Assembly: GCF_008831285.2 (NCBI RefSeq)
Contig: NC_045145.1
Coordinates: 18,802,040-18,866,039 of the forward strand
DNA from: Nymphaea colorata
Taxonomy: Eukaryota > Streptophyta > Magnoliopsida > Nymphaeales > Nymphaeaceae
Length of the DNA stretch: 64,000 nucleotides
Direction: 5' to 3'
Made by a program: the position numbers and the translations under genes
Shown: positions 48,215 through 61,700 of the stretch, one piece after another
Position numbering within the stretch: the first letter of the stretch is position 1
How the letters are laid out: every line of letters starts with the position of its first letter
The notes under the pieces: model-generated
The model's database searches: none
The model's input: the letters and a program-made list of their open reading frames with translations, nothing else
Told to the model about the DNA's origin: nothing

Positions 48215-51200
48215 TGCCCCTGCTGCTAGTCATTTTCCATCCGTCACACGACGAAAACCGGCGGCGAAAGAAGGAGAAAAAGACGATTCAGGCCACAAGC
48301 GAAGTAAATGAAGAGACGTCGTACGAAAAGCGACACGAAGAGGCTACAAAATGAAACAGGAGGCTCCAATAGTTCTTTACGTACATCAACAATTTCGTAA
48401 GCATGGTTCACAAGTTTCTAGAAAGCAATCTAAAAGCAAGCAGCCAGGATTTAAAAAGAAGCGAAGTTAGTCCATCGATAACCATGGACTGAGACAAAGA
48501 TGACTATTTTTATGTTATTCTTAAGTGTTAGTTGTCATTGGTGTTACGGACACGGCCCTCGGAGTTCCTCGTTGTCAATTTTTATTCTCTCTATATTTTG
48601 ACTGTGTTTGCGAGGGGAAGGAAGACTTGCAGGAGAACGTTTATCACGTTGGACGGTGACGCGACCACAAAACCTTTTCAAGAAGCAGCACTTTGATCTG
48701 AACCGACCGGATGGAGGAGCCACCGACCGGGCGGTGGAAGACTTTCCGGCGACGGTATACCAGAAACGATGATGGCGACAAAAGGGTTGATACCATATTT
48801 GACCGGTCACCGGATGCAAGTTGATGAAAGTTCGGTCATTAAACACTACTCACAAACATTATAAAAAATATTCTAGTTGAAGGTTTGATCACTTTTTACC
48901 AAAGACGGAGTTAAGAGGTAGTAAGGAATGGCTAGCCCCTCTTAATTCTTTTTAAATTAACATGTAAATTTTTAAAAAAAATATTTATATTATATAAAAA
49001 TTTTGACTAGTAACATTTCGACTCTTATCAAAATTTTGAAACTATAATTCAACATCCTTCAACTTCAACTTTCCATCCAAATTTGAAAACTATGAAACAA
49101 AAAAAAGAAAGGAAAAGAAGCTTTGGCCTCTTCAACATATCTAATTCTCCATGTTTTTTTATTGGCTTCAAAGCGTGTAATCGCCAAAGCCTTAAGAATT
49201 AGGAAAGATTTGGCGGCACACGTAAGTGCATGCCCACCACACAGAAGTTCATGGTTCTGCTTGGATGCTCATCAATGCGTCGCGCCGTAGTTCATGATCA
49301 TGAAATAAGATTTGCAAGCAAAATTCGCCTCTGTTCCTGCACAAATATGCTGGAAAGAATTACGCGGCTGCGATCTGGTTTGAAGGTTTTATTGTTCTTC
49401 ATTATACTGAATCTAATTTTAACAGGTATTTTGGTATTCCAAATTCAATCCCATTTACAAACCTAGTGCTCAAGATGAACATTTTGTTTAAGAACACTGA
49501 AATAAATTGTGCGTGCGTGAGAGAGATAGAACTATAAAATTGAGAATCTTATATCAAAATTTAGGGACAAGAAGTCCCTTGGTTACAATAATTTGGGGAT
49601 AAAAAGTCCCCTAGTTACAATAACAAAAGAGAGAGAGAATTAAAACCCGTTTTATTTTGGGATTAATTTTTTTTAAGATTCACAAACTTTAAGATGAGGA
49701 AGATAGAAAAAGCAAAATGCAGAAAAGTAAGTATATAATTGTACTTGTGTCCCAAACACTTGTCGTTTCATCCAATAATATTAGTAGCGATTTCCAAAAC
49801 TGAGACCACTGTTCTTATCATGGCATTTCCTAATCAAATGAAATAAAGGAATGAATTCCCCTTGGCCGCCAGTTGTGACCAAGCAGGAATTCCATCTATC
49901 TACACCATGCTTGGTAGTTCTAAAACCTATAGTCCATAAACTTCCCTTCAAAATAAGTTATTGAAAGGATTTTGAAGAGCATGAAAGCGAAAATATCTGG
50001 TAAAATTGATTCATTCATCCTTGAAAAGTGTAATACATTTCAAAAGATGATATTACTTGAGAGTCTTGATACATTTAATTACCGTGTTGAACAGTTCAGA
50101 TTGTGCTTCTTCTTCGCTCTTTCACCATTTCATGGAAGTATTTAGTATTGAAGTCCCCGTCTTACAATCACTTAAAAAGTCATTTCTTACAATTTTTCTT
50201 CTCCTTCAGGATGGCACCCATACATCAGATGTTTGCATTTTCTTGAGTATTTTGGATCCCATCTCTAAGATCAGCAATCTAGTCATTTAACCATTTCTTC
50301 CCAATTCTAGCCCAAGATGAGAGCCACCAATTTACTAATTAGTTTTCTTTTTTTTAACATGGGGCACCATTTCGCATTTATTTTTCAACTTTCGTCAATA
50401 TTTTCATGCAATCTGCATTGTGCATTAAGAAATTACAGAATAAATATACAGATAGTTGGTTAGGGTAGGGGACATGTAAACGGCATGTCTTTGCTTTGAT
50501 TCATGTGGATGATATTCCTCTACATTGCAAAAAGTGGGACTGTTCTGTGAAGCTGAAGCCAGCCGCTGCATACCGATGTTCTTATGCCAAGGTAACGAGA
50601 TTTTTTTTTCTTTTTCTTTTTTTTTGAGAGAGGGGAGGAGCGCGTTCAGGCATTTTTGAAGGCAGTGGGTTGTTAATCTCTCATATACCAAAAAAAAAAA
50701 AACAAATTTCTCAAGCTGGATTTACTAATTGGTGGGAAAACGAGAATAATTAATGGACTGCAATCAGATATTGATATTTGCAATCACTTGCCCAGCCAGC
50801 TCATTGTGTTCTCTTGCCTTGTGCTATTGTTTGTCCATGTATGTGTGTGTGTATATATATATATATATATGACCGTTTTTTTTGTAATTCCACTGCCTAA
50901 TAAACGTAATAAACCCAACCCAGATCTTGAAATAGACTTGGACCCTATGGCAAAGAGAAAGGAAAGGAGAGAGGAGCTCGTAGTCCCTCCCCTCTCCCTT
51001 TCCCGATCTTCACTCAGTTTCCGAAGCAGCCCTGAACCTTAAGGCAAAGGAAAAGGGAGGAAGACCGCAGGGGAGGGGTGAAGGGCTTCCACCCTCCAAA
51101 CAGCTGCAGTTTAACATTGAACACACTAACAAGATAAGAACTAAAAAGGAAACTTCAGATAGGTCTTTCTTTTGTGAGTATAGAATAAGTAATGATGGTA

Positions 51201-52959
51201 GTTGCAGGTTTATGTGGTGCAATCAACCCCTAAAGTTCTCTCTAACAGGCGCCCTAAACTTTTAGCTAATTAACTTCATTTGTAGAAGAGATCAGACAAC
51301 ATGATCTATTGAAGCAGCTTTGCCACTTCATTTTTCATATTTATAGTCTATCTATCTATCTTCTAATCAAATCATGAGAAAAATGTCAACTGCTTTAGTT
51401 TTTTTTTTTGTCTTTCACATGGATCATCTACTTGCATTGTTAGAGCCACATCTTGCATCTCAGCTTTCCTATTGCCATTTGTTTGACCTATACCAACATC
51501 CTTAATCATGGAAGGCAACTAGCTCCATGAGGTCCAGTGGGTAGTCCTTTTCTTGAAAAGATGCCCCCTCTACTCTTTAAAGCCATTTTCTTAGCTAGAA
51601 TGTTGGTTTTTCTTTTGTTGAGTGTCTCATCAGCTATCTTCATTTTTTTTTAGTTGCATTTGGTGCTTGGGATCTTTGACCTCTTCTTCTTCCTTTTTGT
51701 TGCATCTCTCTCTTTGATGCCATTGTCATACTTAGTCACTGGGGTTCATGAAAGGGTTGGTGTAATGAACGGAGTAGAGGCTGGTAGCGATTGTCATACT
51801 TAGTCACTAGGGTTCATGAAAGGGTTGGTGTAATGAACGGAGTAGAGGCTGGTAGGCAGCCAGCCTTTTTTTCAACCATATATAGTGTTAACTTCATGTG
51901 CTACAAAATGAGAAGAAAGGGAGAAGAGATACTTTTTGATGTCGTTGTTATAATTAGTCACCAGGTTTCTGAGAGAGTTGGTGCAATGAACAAAACAGAG
52001 ATTGATAGGCAGCCAGCCTTTGTTTCAAGCTTATGATTGTCAACTTCATATGCTACAAAAGGAGATGAAGGAGAATGAGGATACTGATATGCAAGTTGTA
52101 GTATAATAAAAGTACCCCGATGCACCGAAATCAAGCTTGGTAACATAAGCGGATGGTAAAAAGTTGGGGTTTCCACTCTTATATTAGGTGGTAAAATGAA
52201 AACACTCCTCCTGCTCACCAAACATATTGAACCAAGTTTGATTTACTTTGATATTGTATGTATGAGTTGATATGAATGAACATAAAAAGGATTTATAGAA
52301 AACATTTTACGTCAGCCAAACTAAGAGAGATATAAATGATAAAGCAGGATGACAAAGCCGGAAAAGTGTGAGACATTAAACTGAAAGCCCTACTCATCTC
52401 ACTAAAAAGATGAGCTAAGGCAAATTGCTACTAAACAAAACAAAAAAGGATGAGAGGTTCAACATCCCAAACTTGAGAGATGGATCTGTGACGGGTACAG
52501 GTGGGTTGAATTTAATAAGCTATAAAATCAAATCAATATGAACATGATAAACTGCAGACAAATTTTTATTTGGGTTCTACCCTTTGCCTATAATTGGAGA
52601 AAAAATTATAACCTTGTAATGACGCAATTTTTTTTTTCTCGCTGAAATACTGAGAGTGTAATTTGATGGTAAACTGTAATATTGAAAAAATATAATTTAC
52701 CTCTTCGACTCTCAAGTTAACACAGAATTTTATTTAACAGCTTTCGTGAATATGGATTTTGTTATATAAGACCATTAAAGTTGTTTTTCTTTAAAATTAG
52801 TAAAATTGGGATCCGGAAAATAAATTTCCCCAAAAATCTTAAATTCTAGTGATGGGGTCTGGGTCGATCCGATATCCACTCAAACCCAAACCAACGAAAT
52901 TTCCCCCCACGCGTGGAAACAGGGGGAGGGAGAGTGGGAGGGGACAGGGCACGTTTGCA
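48215..52959. other. Intergenic between START gene and KCP2 gene
   Basis: 4.7 kb with no recognised gene. The 100-codon minus-strand frame at 48544-48846 has no family resemblance. Contains short (TG)n/(TA)n near 50840-50870 and a nested tandem repeat at 51722-52090. Confidence 0.5.
51722..52090. repeat. Nested tandem repeat (68-bp unit inside an about 150-bp unit)
   Basis: A 68-bp unit starting 'attgtcatacttagtcact' occurs at 51722 and 51790, nearly identical. A third, diverged copy starts near 51944. The longer unit also includes 'cagccagcctttntttcaa', 'aacttcat.tgctacaaaa' and 'ggagaagag', found again after the third copy. Confidence 0.8.
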
Positions 52960-52975
52960 GGCGTGAAGCCCTAAG

Positions 52976-52976
<1 letters not shown>

Positions 52977-53010
<34 letters not shown>

Positions 53011-53054
53011 AAGACAAACTAGAAGAAGAAGGAAGAGGAGGTGGTGGAAGAAAG
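52977..53054 (+). other. Probable 5' UTR exon of the KCP2 gene with (CT)n
   Basis: A (CT)n run at about 52977-53009 is followed by purine-rich leader ending AAAG at 53054 before a consensus donor GTAGGC. The matching acceptor TTTGCAG ends at 53390, ten bases before the ATG at 53401. This gives a 5' UTR intron of 336 bp, a common plant arrangement. The transcription start is not known. Confidence 0.55.
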
Positions 53055-53400
53055 GTAGGCACCCTCGCTCCTTGTCTCTCTCGTGCTACCCCTTATGTGA
53101 CGCTGCAACCATGTCAATGTCTCAGATCTAAAAGGATGCAACTTGTTTTCCCTTTTTATTGTGATGAGATGCTGAATTAGATTGGTCGTACCATCACAAA
53201 CAGGACCCCACTGAATTTCGTATTGATGTTTCGTTTCTATGGTTGATTACGAAGATGAAATGCTGAATTTTTGCATCTTATGTTAAAGAAGTCTGTTAGA
53301 GACTACACTTCTCGCCTCTATGTTTTGATGGCAGAGTATCCTGTTCCATATATATGATTTAATTGATTGTTTTCGGTAATGAATTTGCAGTTCGGTGACT

Positions 53401-56400
53401 ATGGCAAGTTCAACGAACTCCATGCTATCTTCCTTCTTCCTCTTCACCGTGATGCTGTCACTGCAGGAGATGTATAGAGGAAAACTGGCCTCGTCGGAGT
53501 TGTTGACGATACTTGGAGGATTTATGAGTTCCATCCTATTCCTTGTCTTGCTAACAGTATTCATCTAAGGCTTTTCTGGTTTCATCCTTTTAGTCATCTT
53601 AAGAAATGTTCTCCTTAAACTTGTGAAGGAACTTGCGTAAGTGTTTTTTTTTTTCTACTAATAAGAGGAAATGATGTCGATTGTTCAAGGATTGCATTGA
53701 AAATGAATTTATGCATGCATTTCTGTCAAATAATTTCTCGGGATTCACCCGATTATCCTGATCGTGAGGTAAGATTGCGAAACAGGAACCGGTTTTAAGG
53801 AACTTTCCATTTATGACTAGCAGAAACTTGGCAATCTTATTGAACACGATAGCTGATGTGATTTTGGTGTCAGTCATGAATTTAAATCTTCTGACAGTAT
53901 CATGATCATCTCATAACCAAGCTTTCAATTTTAGATGGCAGAATAGCTTGGTAACTGCAATTACTAGTTTCTTACTAATTATCAACATGCCTCAGTTAAA
54001 AGAAGAACCTGCTGCTTTAATTTTCTGACATATAATGTCATGGGTTCTTGACAGAGAATGATGTAGTTTCTATGTCTGTCATGAATTTCGATCTTTAGAC
54101 AGTTTCATTATACTCCAATAACCAAGGTTTCAATTCCAGATGGTAGAATAGCTTGGTAAAACATTGACTAGTTAGTTTCTTATTAATAAATATAATCAGT
54201 GTTGCTCAGTTAGATGAAGAACCTGAAGTTTTAATTTTCTGAAAATATAATGCTATGGATGCTTCCAGTTACAGAGGACCATGTCCACAACCAATGATAG
54301 CATCAGTTCTGCAAGTTGTTTTAATGCTGGAAGAACAGCTTATGAACAAAAGGTTGTTGCTTCAATGAACTTGTAAATGGAAGAACAACTAGTTGTACCC
54401 TGGAATTGCAAGCTGAAAAAATATCTCGATGGTTTCATTGACTGTTTTATCCATGAATCGATCGATCACGAGGAAAGGAAAATTGACCATTTAAAACTTA
54501 GTCTATCAATGCCTTGTGGATAGGCTAGTTTCATCTAACCAATGCCTGTTTTCTGGAAGTTTGCTACTAAGAGTATCATAAATAAAAAATGTTCTGAAGT
54601 TGGGATACCGCCTTCGTCTCACTGTTTGACTATGGGTTTATAGATAACATACTTACTGGAAGGCCAAGAAAAAGAATTGATTTGAGCGGGGATTTGCAGG
54701 TGGATACTAAGAAACTCTTTGAAGACTGGCAACCAGTGTCTGGAGGAAAAATCTAGCTACAGATACTGGGAGATGTAACGAGAGCAAGTGTCCTGTTAGC
54801 TTTTGCTTTTGCAAAAAATTGAGAATCTTTGGGCTACAAATCATAGAATTAAGTTAATGTAAATTTCTTGATATAAAAAAGTGCATAGTTTTTCTCCTCC
54901 TTTTATAAGTTTATCTCAAAATTTTTGAATCTCAAGTTTTTCTTGTTATTTATGATGACTCAGTGTATCTGGTGCAAGGCTTGCCATGTCATTTTAGTAA
55001 TGTTATAAAATGTGTATCTTGACTTATTATAACTATATAACATGGCATTGTGGTCTAATTTATCATAAAATTTACTTATGTATGTTCAAGAGATGCATTA
55101 TCTGCTGCTATTAGTAATTGATGCTCTTCCTCTGCAGTAAGTGTGTGTCTCTTCAATGTATGCTACATATCTGAATTTTAAAATTTGTTTAAAGCAAAAA
55201 TTGTGAGTGTTTGCACTTGCTTTTTATAATATTTAAGATCAACAACTCACATGTATTTTACATGCATATTGTGCAACCAATTTTTCATGTTAAGAAAAGC
55301 TTGTGTTAATGTTTTGACCACAAATGTGCATGTAGACTATAGAGTTTTCAATTCCACCAAAAGTAATAAACACCATTTACATGGCAATTCTTGCATTTTT
55401 GCATCATTCTCTGCTTCTTTCACCTTGTTCATGTGATCCTTTCGAAGTTGATGGAATATCTGCATTACATGCATTGTATAAAAGTTTGTTCTATTTCCAA
55501 TTTTTCAATATTTTTTGGCAAGCTCAATGCTGAAATTTGTGTGGTTGCTCGTACATTGGCATTCAAGTTGCTTTGTTTGTATGTCTTGCAGTTCATTGGG
55601 AATTTTCAGGAATCATGTGGTGTTCGAACTGGATGGGGTGCTGGTAGGTTGCTTTGCCTCACATATTTCTCTTTTTCTTTCTCTATTATAGTAATCTGAA
55701 AAATTTGAATGGTTTTGCAGTCATAATCTGAAAATTTGAACGGTTTTGCAGTCATAATCTGAAAATTTGAACGGTTTTGCAGTCATACTAGCAGAGTTCG
55801 TTGCACTTGTTGCTGCTGGAACTGTTCATCGTGTTTGTATTACAACATGGTAATTCCGTGTCGTCATTATTTCTTTTCATGGCATGTGTTAGGACAAGTA
55901 GTCCAGGGTTTTCTATTTTTCTTCTTAACTGATAATCTGATTAGCATATTGCACAGGTTACAGGGACAGAAAAATTTATGTACTTCTAGCATTATCCCGT
56001 TGTTTTAACTATAAGCGCTTGTCTTTTCAAGTTCTCTCCACTTCCATGAATTATCTAGTACCTAACCTCAACAAGCTCTCGATCATGAAATTTTCAAGAT
56101 ATGATGCCATCGAGGGGAAACTCCCAAACGTAAGGACTCTTTGGACCATAATAACTGGTAGGAAAAACATAATAGGCTGGCAATATCAACTCCAAATCCA
56201 TCAAACAGTGCTCCAGGAAAATGAAAATCTGTGCTTGAGCAGATGGAGATAAAGAATATATGGAGTTACTTCTTCTGAAGAATAATTTGTTTCTCTTTGG
56301 CATATTAGTATCAGTAGCAACTGAAGCACCTACTACCCAAACTTTAATTTGTCCTAAAGTCCTACCTTGAGGGTTCAGTTTCTGCGCCCAATTAGTATTA

Positions 56401-57104
56401 CTTCAATCATTTAAAGGTCATGATTATGAAAATGCAAATGAGGTTGATCGCAAACTCTCTCTGTTTAAATTTTACTTCAAAAAGGCCATCCAGGATATCT
56501 GTTGGCTTCTTAGTTGATAGATGATAGGTCTTAATTGCTGGTGTGTTTCTATTCTTTGATCTTCCAAGACCAATTCTTCTTCCCGTCTTTAGTTGTCAGA
56601 CTATGTTTTTATGCTTTGAGCTTAGTTTTTCTCTTCTCTTACTGGATTGGCATGTTTGGCATATATGATGCTCTAATATAATACAGCATTATGAAGCATG
56701 TTGTCTTTATGATCATCAAGCTTGATTTTTTGTATATTTACAAAAATTGCACCAAAAACATGATTACTCTGCATTCATGTCTAGTGCCAAACTGAACACT
56801 CCATTAACTGAATTTCTTATAAGGGACTTCCATAAGAATAAATGCCTTTGAATTGAGTTTTCCAATTCACTTGGCTAATCTCGGGTTACTAACATGAGGT
56901 TTTTGTTTGGTCTCTGCTCATCCCATTTTAAAAGAAATCTGCAAATATTTAGTTTGGTGGGTTTCTGATAGCAGCATTGACTTATTCTGGTTCTATTGTA
57001 TATTTCAATGCAGCTTCCTGTTCTCAATGGTGTTTCTTTACGAGATAAATAAGCTGTCTGGCATGATTCATGGCAAAGCTGAGTTGAAAGCCAAGCGGTA
57101 TTGA
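53401..57104 (+). CDS. Oligosaccharyltransferase complex subunit, KCP2/KRTCAP2 family
   Basis: Small ER membrane protein of the oligosaccharyltransferase complex (N-glycosylation), homologous to human keratinocyte-associated protein 2. Exons: 53401-53556, 55592-55643, 55783-55849 and 57014-57104, giving 366 nt or 121 residues, the usual size. It reads MASSTNSMLSSFFLFTVMLS, LQEMYRGKLASSELLTILGG, FIGNFQESCGVRTGWGAVIL, then GTVHRVCITTCFLF and YEINKLSG, ending KAELKAKRY. Three or four hydrophobic segments are visible. Intron 1 is 2.0 kb. The acceptor of exon 3 to 4 (ending 55782) is the last of three tandem copies of the same 31-bp acceptor sequence. No lesion seen. Confidence 0.93.
55690..55782 (+). 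repeat. 31-bp tandem triplication carrying a 3' splice site
   Basis: Three copies of 'gaa(a)aatttgaacggttttgcag|tcata' whose AG dinucleotides end at 55720, 55751 and 55782, exactly 31 bp apart. Only the last continues in the right frame (GTC ATA CTA). The first two read into TGA within three codons. Confidence 0.93.
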
Positions 57105-58772
57105 ATTGACACGCTCGTGAAAGTGAATTCATGCCTTTCTGAAGCGAAATGTATTTGGCTGTCGTCATGCTTTGAGGAGTAGGTTAAATGTTTGTAGGCT
57201 TTTTCCTTGGAATGATTATTTTACCACTTGTAGCAATTAAAGTATTAAACCATTTTTGGTGATGCAAACTTGTACCTTTGCAAGGTTCTGCTGCTGTCTC
57301 CTAAGTTCATGTGCCTTATTGCTATTGATGCTGGTCTAAGAAGAACCAACGATGAATCTGTGGGCATGTCTGAAATATCCGTTCTCATGCTTTTGCAAGC
57401 ACATTTTTATGCCTCTTTACGGTTTACAAACTCACGTGGAACGGGAGGTCCTGTCGCCTGTGACAGCGGCTGGTCTAAGCCAGTAAGCCTGTTGTCCGAC
57501 AATCACAGTCATGGGGACTTCACTTTCTCAGCTCGAAAGCTTGCGATAATCCAGAAAAGCTATCAAAAACTTAAATTTGAGCTTAAACCTTATCCCCATT
57601 ATTTTGATCTCATCGCGAAAACATTAAGCATTTCCAATGTCGGTACTTTTCGTGCATTTTCTAAATTTTTTTTTCAGGATTTTCCTTGGAAACCAAATTT
57701 CTTTTTTAACCAGAAGGTTGCTCGCTATAGAGACCGTCCAACTAAAAATGTTTCAAATCATCTAGCTACCAGTTTGGCTTGCGCCTCCGACTAGCAAAAT
57801 ATCTTCCGAGGAGTGGAAACGGATCGAGTTCAGGACGACGGTTTTGTAAATTGTTACTTTCCAAATCCAATTTTGCTCAAACTCTTTATATATGTAGCAT
57901 ATCTGAATCAGAGCCATCTGCAGATTTAGGCCTCGACCTCTTTGATAGCACGAGCTGCATTCCTGAACCCAGTTATTAGCCAGAATTTTGGGCTTATAAT
58001 GACATTGGAGAGAGGGAGAAAACTCTCGAGATATTGCAACTTTGCAAGGAACCTTTTCTTTCTATAAGAATGGTCAAAATAATTTCTAAAAGATGTTCCT
58101 TCTCGTTAACATATAAAAAAAGGTAATACTTGGATGGTGAGTCGGTATATTGGAGATATCTTAAAGATCGAAGCACTTCTTCTTTTCCTCCACTTCAGAG
58201 GTAAGAGACTGTTTTGAAATTGGGTTTTCAAACTTGGGTGAAGAAAGTTTGGGTTTTGAAACTTGGGTGAAGAACAGTATGCTCATTAACTAGAATATTG
58301 TGGATATTATACTCATCAACTAGAATATTATGGATAAGTATTGTGTATCCACTAATTACAGCACACAAAAATAAGACCCACAAGAATTTCTGACAATCAG
58401 ACTTTCGTGACCGACGCATAACTATACTAGCGTGAGTCTGCTAGCCGCGGGGCGTGAGTTTACATACTGGAAACAACAAACTTTCGCCGTTATATAGGCT
58501 TTGTCAAAACTAGGCTATGGAGACGTTAGAGACTCACGATATTTAAGACCTAGTCTAGGAGCAGATGGAACTGCCTGCCCGGCAGCAGCGGGATATTTGC
58601 TTCCCGGCATCACTAGTTCACTACTGCACCACCACTACTGGCCCTGAAGACTGACTCTGCGGTCTTGTTCTGCGCGTGCCTCGCCGATCTTTAGAAGTAG
58701 AAGGCGGCAGAGCGGCCTTCATCGATCTCTACCGTCATCATCCGTCTCCCAAGCGCGCTTCTCCCGTTCACC
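57105..58772. other. Intergenic; KCP2 3' UTR and promoter of next gene
   Basis: No gene recognised. An open frame of 174 codons at 57270-57794 lacks any family feature, splice logic or Kozak-like start and is probably chance. 58200-58440 holds two short direct repeats ('ttgggttttnaaacttgggtgaagaa' and 'catcaactagaatatt'). Confidence 0.45.
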
Positions 58773-61700
58773 ATGGGAGCGCAGGGGGCATCCTCTACCT
58801 TCCTCTTTCTTCCCTTCTACTCGCCGTCGCCTCCCAAGCCCACCGCCGTCCCCTTCTTACCCCATAGGTCTTCTCTCCATCTTCCTGCTGCTACCATCTT
58901 ACCTTTGTCTTTCAAGAGTAACTCTCCTCGTTTCGTCTCCGCCAAAATAATAGGTATTTGTTGACTCGCTCGTTCTTTCTCGTGGGATACTGTAACATCT
59001 TCTGTTGTGCTCTCCCTCATTTACTCTGGCTATAATTCCCCAATTGACCATAATTTAGATGAATGGTAGTTGGCTTTATCTTTTGCTTATCCAGATTCTT
59101 TTGGGTTTGTGGCTGGCTGGTGCCAGGTTCGTGTTCGTTTCCGCTGGATGGATCCGTTTTCATGCGTCGATCATGTCTTCAGGCGGTTTCTGATGACACG
59201 GCAGCAGCACCAGCACCAACAACAAGTTCAAAGGACGGAGAGCCATCTGGTTCACATTCTAATGATGTTGCAGAACTCGAGAAGGAGTTTAATGAACATG
59301 GTAATAGCGATAACGAGCAAGCTGAATTTGGGGAGCATGGAGATTCCGATTCTTCCGTCGACGAGAAGATGATTAGAGTATGTGATAAGCTAATTGAAGT
59401 GTTCATGGTTGACAAGCCCACTACAGCAGACTGGAGGAGATTGCTAGCTTTCAGCAAGCAATGGGATGACATCAGGCCTCATTTTTATCGCCGTTGTCAG
59501 TCGCGAGCAGATGCTGAAAGCGATTCGGACATGAAACATAAGCTATACAGACTAGGGAGGAAGCTGAAAGAGGTAATTGTGGATTGACGGTTATACTGTA
59601 AGGTTTTCTGTTTGCTGTTATCATGTTAATGTTTTGTGAAGTTTGTTGTCGATTCACTTGGTTTCTTCTTGGTCTTTAGCTTTTTTAGGGAGCAAACCCT
59701 TGCAACTGTAAAATTAGGAAGAATAATATGTATTAGCATATTTGTTGAGCCTCTTAGCAAGAAGAACGGTATATGTCAGGACGGCTTTGTTATATCTTGC
59801 TAGTGACTTGGGTGAACACCCTCAATGTAAACGAATGTCCATAGTATTCCATGTATCTATATAACCAAAAGAATCATTGAGGCTAAAAATTTCAACAAGC
59901 TGGAAATCCTCACATCTGGGCTGGGTCTACGTTATTGCAAGGTCAATTTGAATTAGTCTATTATTCTTCAACAGTTAACTGCATGGTCTTTCTTTGCCTT
60001 CAACTGGGGTGTTTATCGTTTTGTCAATGATTCTTTCAGTAAAAACCCTTCTTAAGACATTCTTTTCTTATTCAGTTTTACATGCAATGTGCTCAGGTGA
60101 ATGATGACATGCAAAGGCACAACGAGCTTCTTTCTCTAGTTAGACAGACGCCATCAGAGATAAATGCGATTGTTGCCAAGCGTCGGAAGGATTTTACTGC
60201 AGAATTTTTTGAGCATATGCACGTAGTTGCTGAATCCTATTACGATAATCTTGAAGAGCAAGATGGTATTGTTCGAAACAATATTTTGCACTTCACATTT
60301 TGTTTAAGGGCTCCATCTCCTACATGTTCTCATGTCTGTAACCATTAACGGAAACTGGGAATTCCCATAAAATAGTTCCTGATGAAAGTTGAGCTAAAGA
60401 AAAATCAAACTTGTGCATCTAGCATGTCATTTGATCAGCCATAAATTTATTATTATCTTACTTGATGAGTGCCTCCGATTAAGCCATGTTTATGTAAAAG
60501 GATTTTGGTCGTTTGGAATGGTGAACATCTGAGCATAGTGAAAGACAGACATCAGTTGGAATGGTGAACATCTGAGCATAGTGAAAGACAGACATCAGCT
60601 TTATTTTGGAAAATATGATAAATATGATAAATATCATTCATGTTAGAGGGGGATTTAAAAGTGAGAACATTTGTGTTGTTTTAAAGATACTTTGGCATTT
60701 TTTTTACGAGAATACAAACACTATTATGATGAGGACATCAGGTTGTACCCTACATGAATATCAAGGAGAAAGAAAGGTAGTCATTTAAGATGTTTATGAA
60801 GTTACTGCTGCCTAGTTATCGTTTAATTCATTGATGGAGACCCTTTTTCCTCTTTTCTTGACTAGTTGGATGAAAATTGAGGATTGTGGCATACACAATA
60901 ATTCATAAGCATAAATGTTGTCTGCCCTTGTCAAATTGAAATTGATTTGGTAAAAGTGAAAAGAAGGGGAGCTCAATTGCAGCATGCTCAGTTGAGGGAG
61001 TTTTTATTGATATGAATATGATTAATAGGAACTAAGCATATGACATGCTGCTTATTGAATTAGGGCTCATCAACCTGCGGCTTACATGCTTAGCTGCCGT
61101 ACAAGCATACGATAATGCATCTGAAAGTGTTGAGGCTCTGGATGCTGCTGAACTAAAGTTCAAAGAGATCTTAAATTCACCATCTTTGGGTGAGGCATGC
61201 AAAAAGATTGATGCTTTGGCTGAAAAAAACCAACTTGATTCAGCATTAGTATTGATGCTTACTAAAGCATGGTCTACTGCCAAGGAGTCAACGATGATGA
61301 AGGATGAGGTATGGTAAATGTTCATTTCATATTTCTCCAAATTTGCATGCTTGGATATTAACTGATATAATATAGGACTGCAATAATTTTGAATCCTGTG
61401 TTACTGCTTTTTCTGCTGGAGCAAAGTAATAGTAAGTCTACCTCTGCATGTTATAGATTCACACGTTTTGTTTTTCAAATCGAATATTCATGCTTCCTGT
61501 GCACCCAAAACATTTTGATTTCTTATTTTGCTGGAATCGTTCTTTCCGTCTAATTTTTGGTGTTCACTGGTAAGTTATATAAAAGTGTATATTTTATCTG
61601 GCTTTGGTTTCTGTCCATCATGTTGTTTCAGTGGAATCCGTCTTATGGTTGACTTTTCTTTCTTCCTCCCCACAGTTGACAATTTCTTAAGGTTACGCGC

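Noticed and set aside
51722..52090. Possible CRISPR-like spaced repeat
   Set aside because: Two to three diverged units without regular spacers in a plant nuclear context; it is a local tandem repeat.
57270..57794. 174-codon plus-strand ORF
   Set aside because: No family features or neighbouring exons. It follows the KCP2 stop closely and is probably 3' flank.
58954..59182. Exon 2 of the At4g37920-type gene starting at 59183
   Set aside because: With the only good donor at 58954 it would shift the frame into an immediate TGA. The acceptor ending at 59126 keeps it open.
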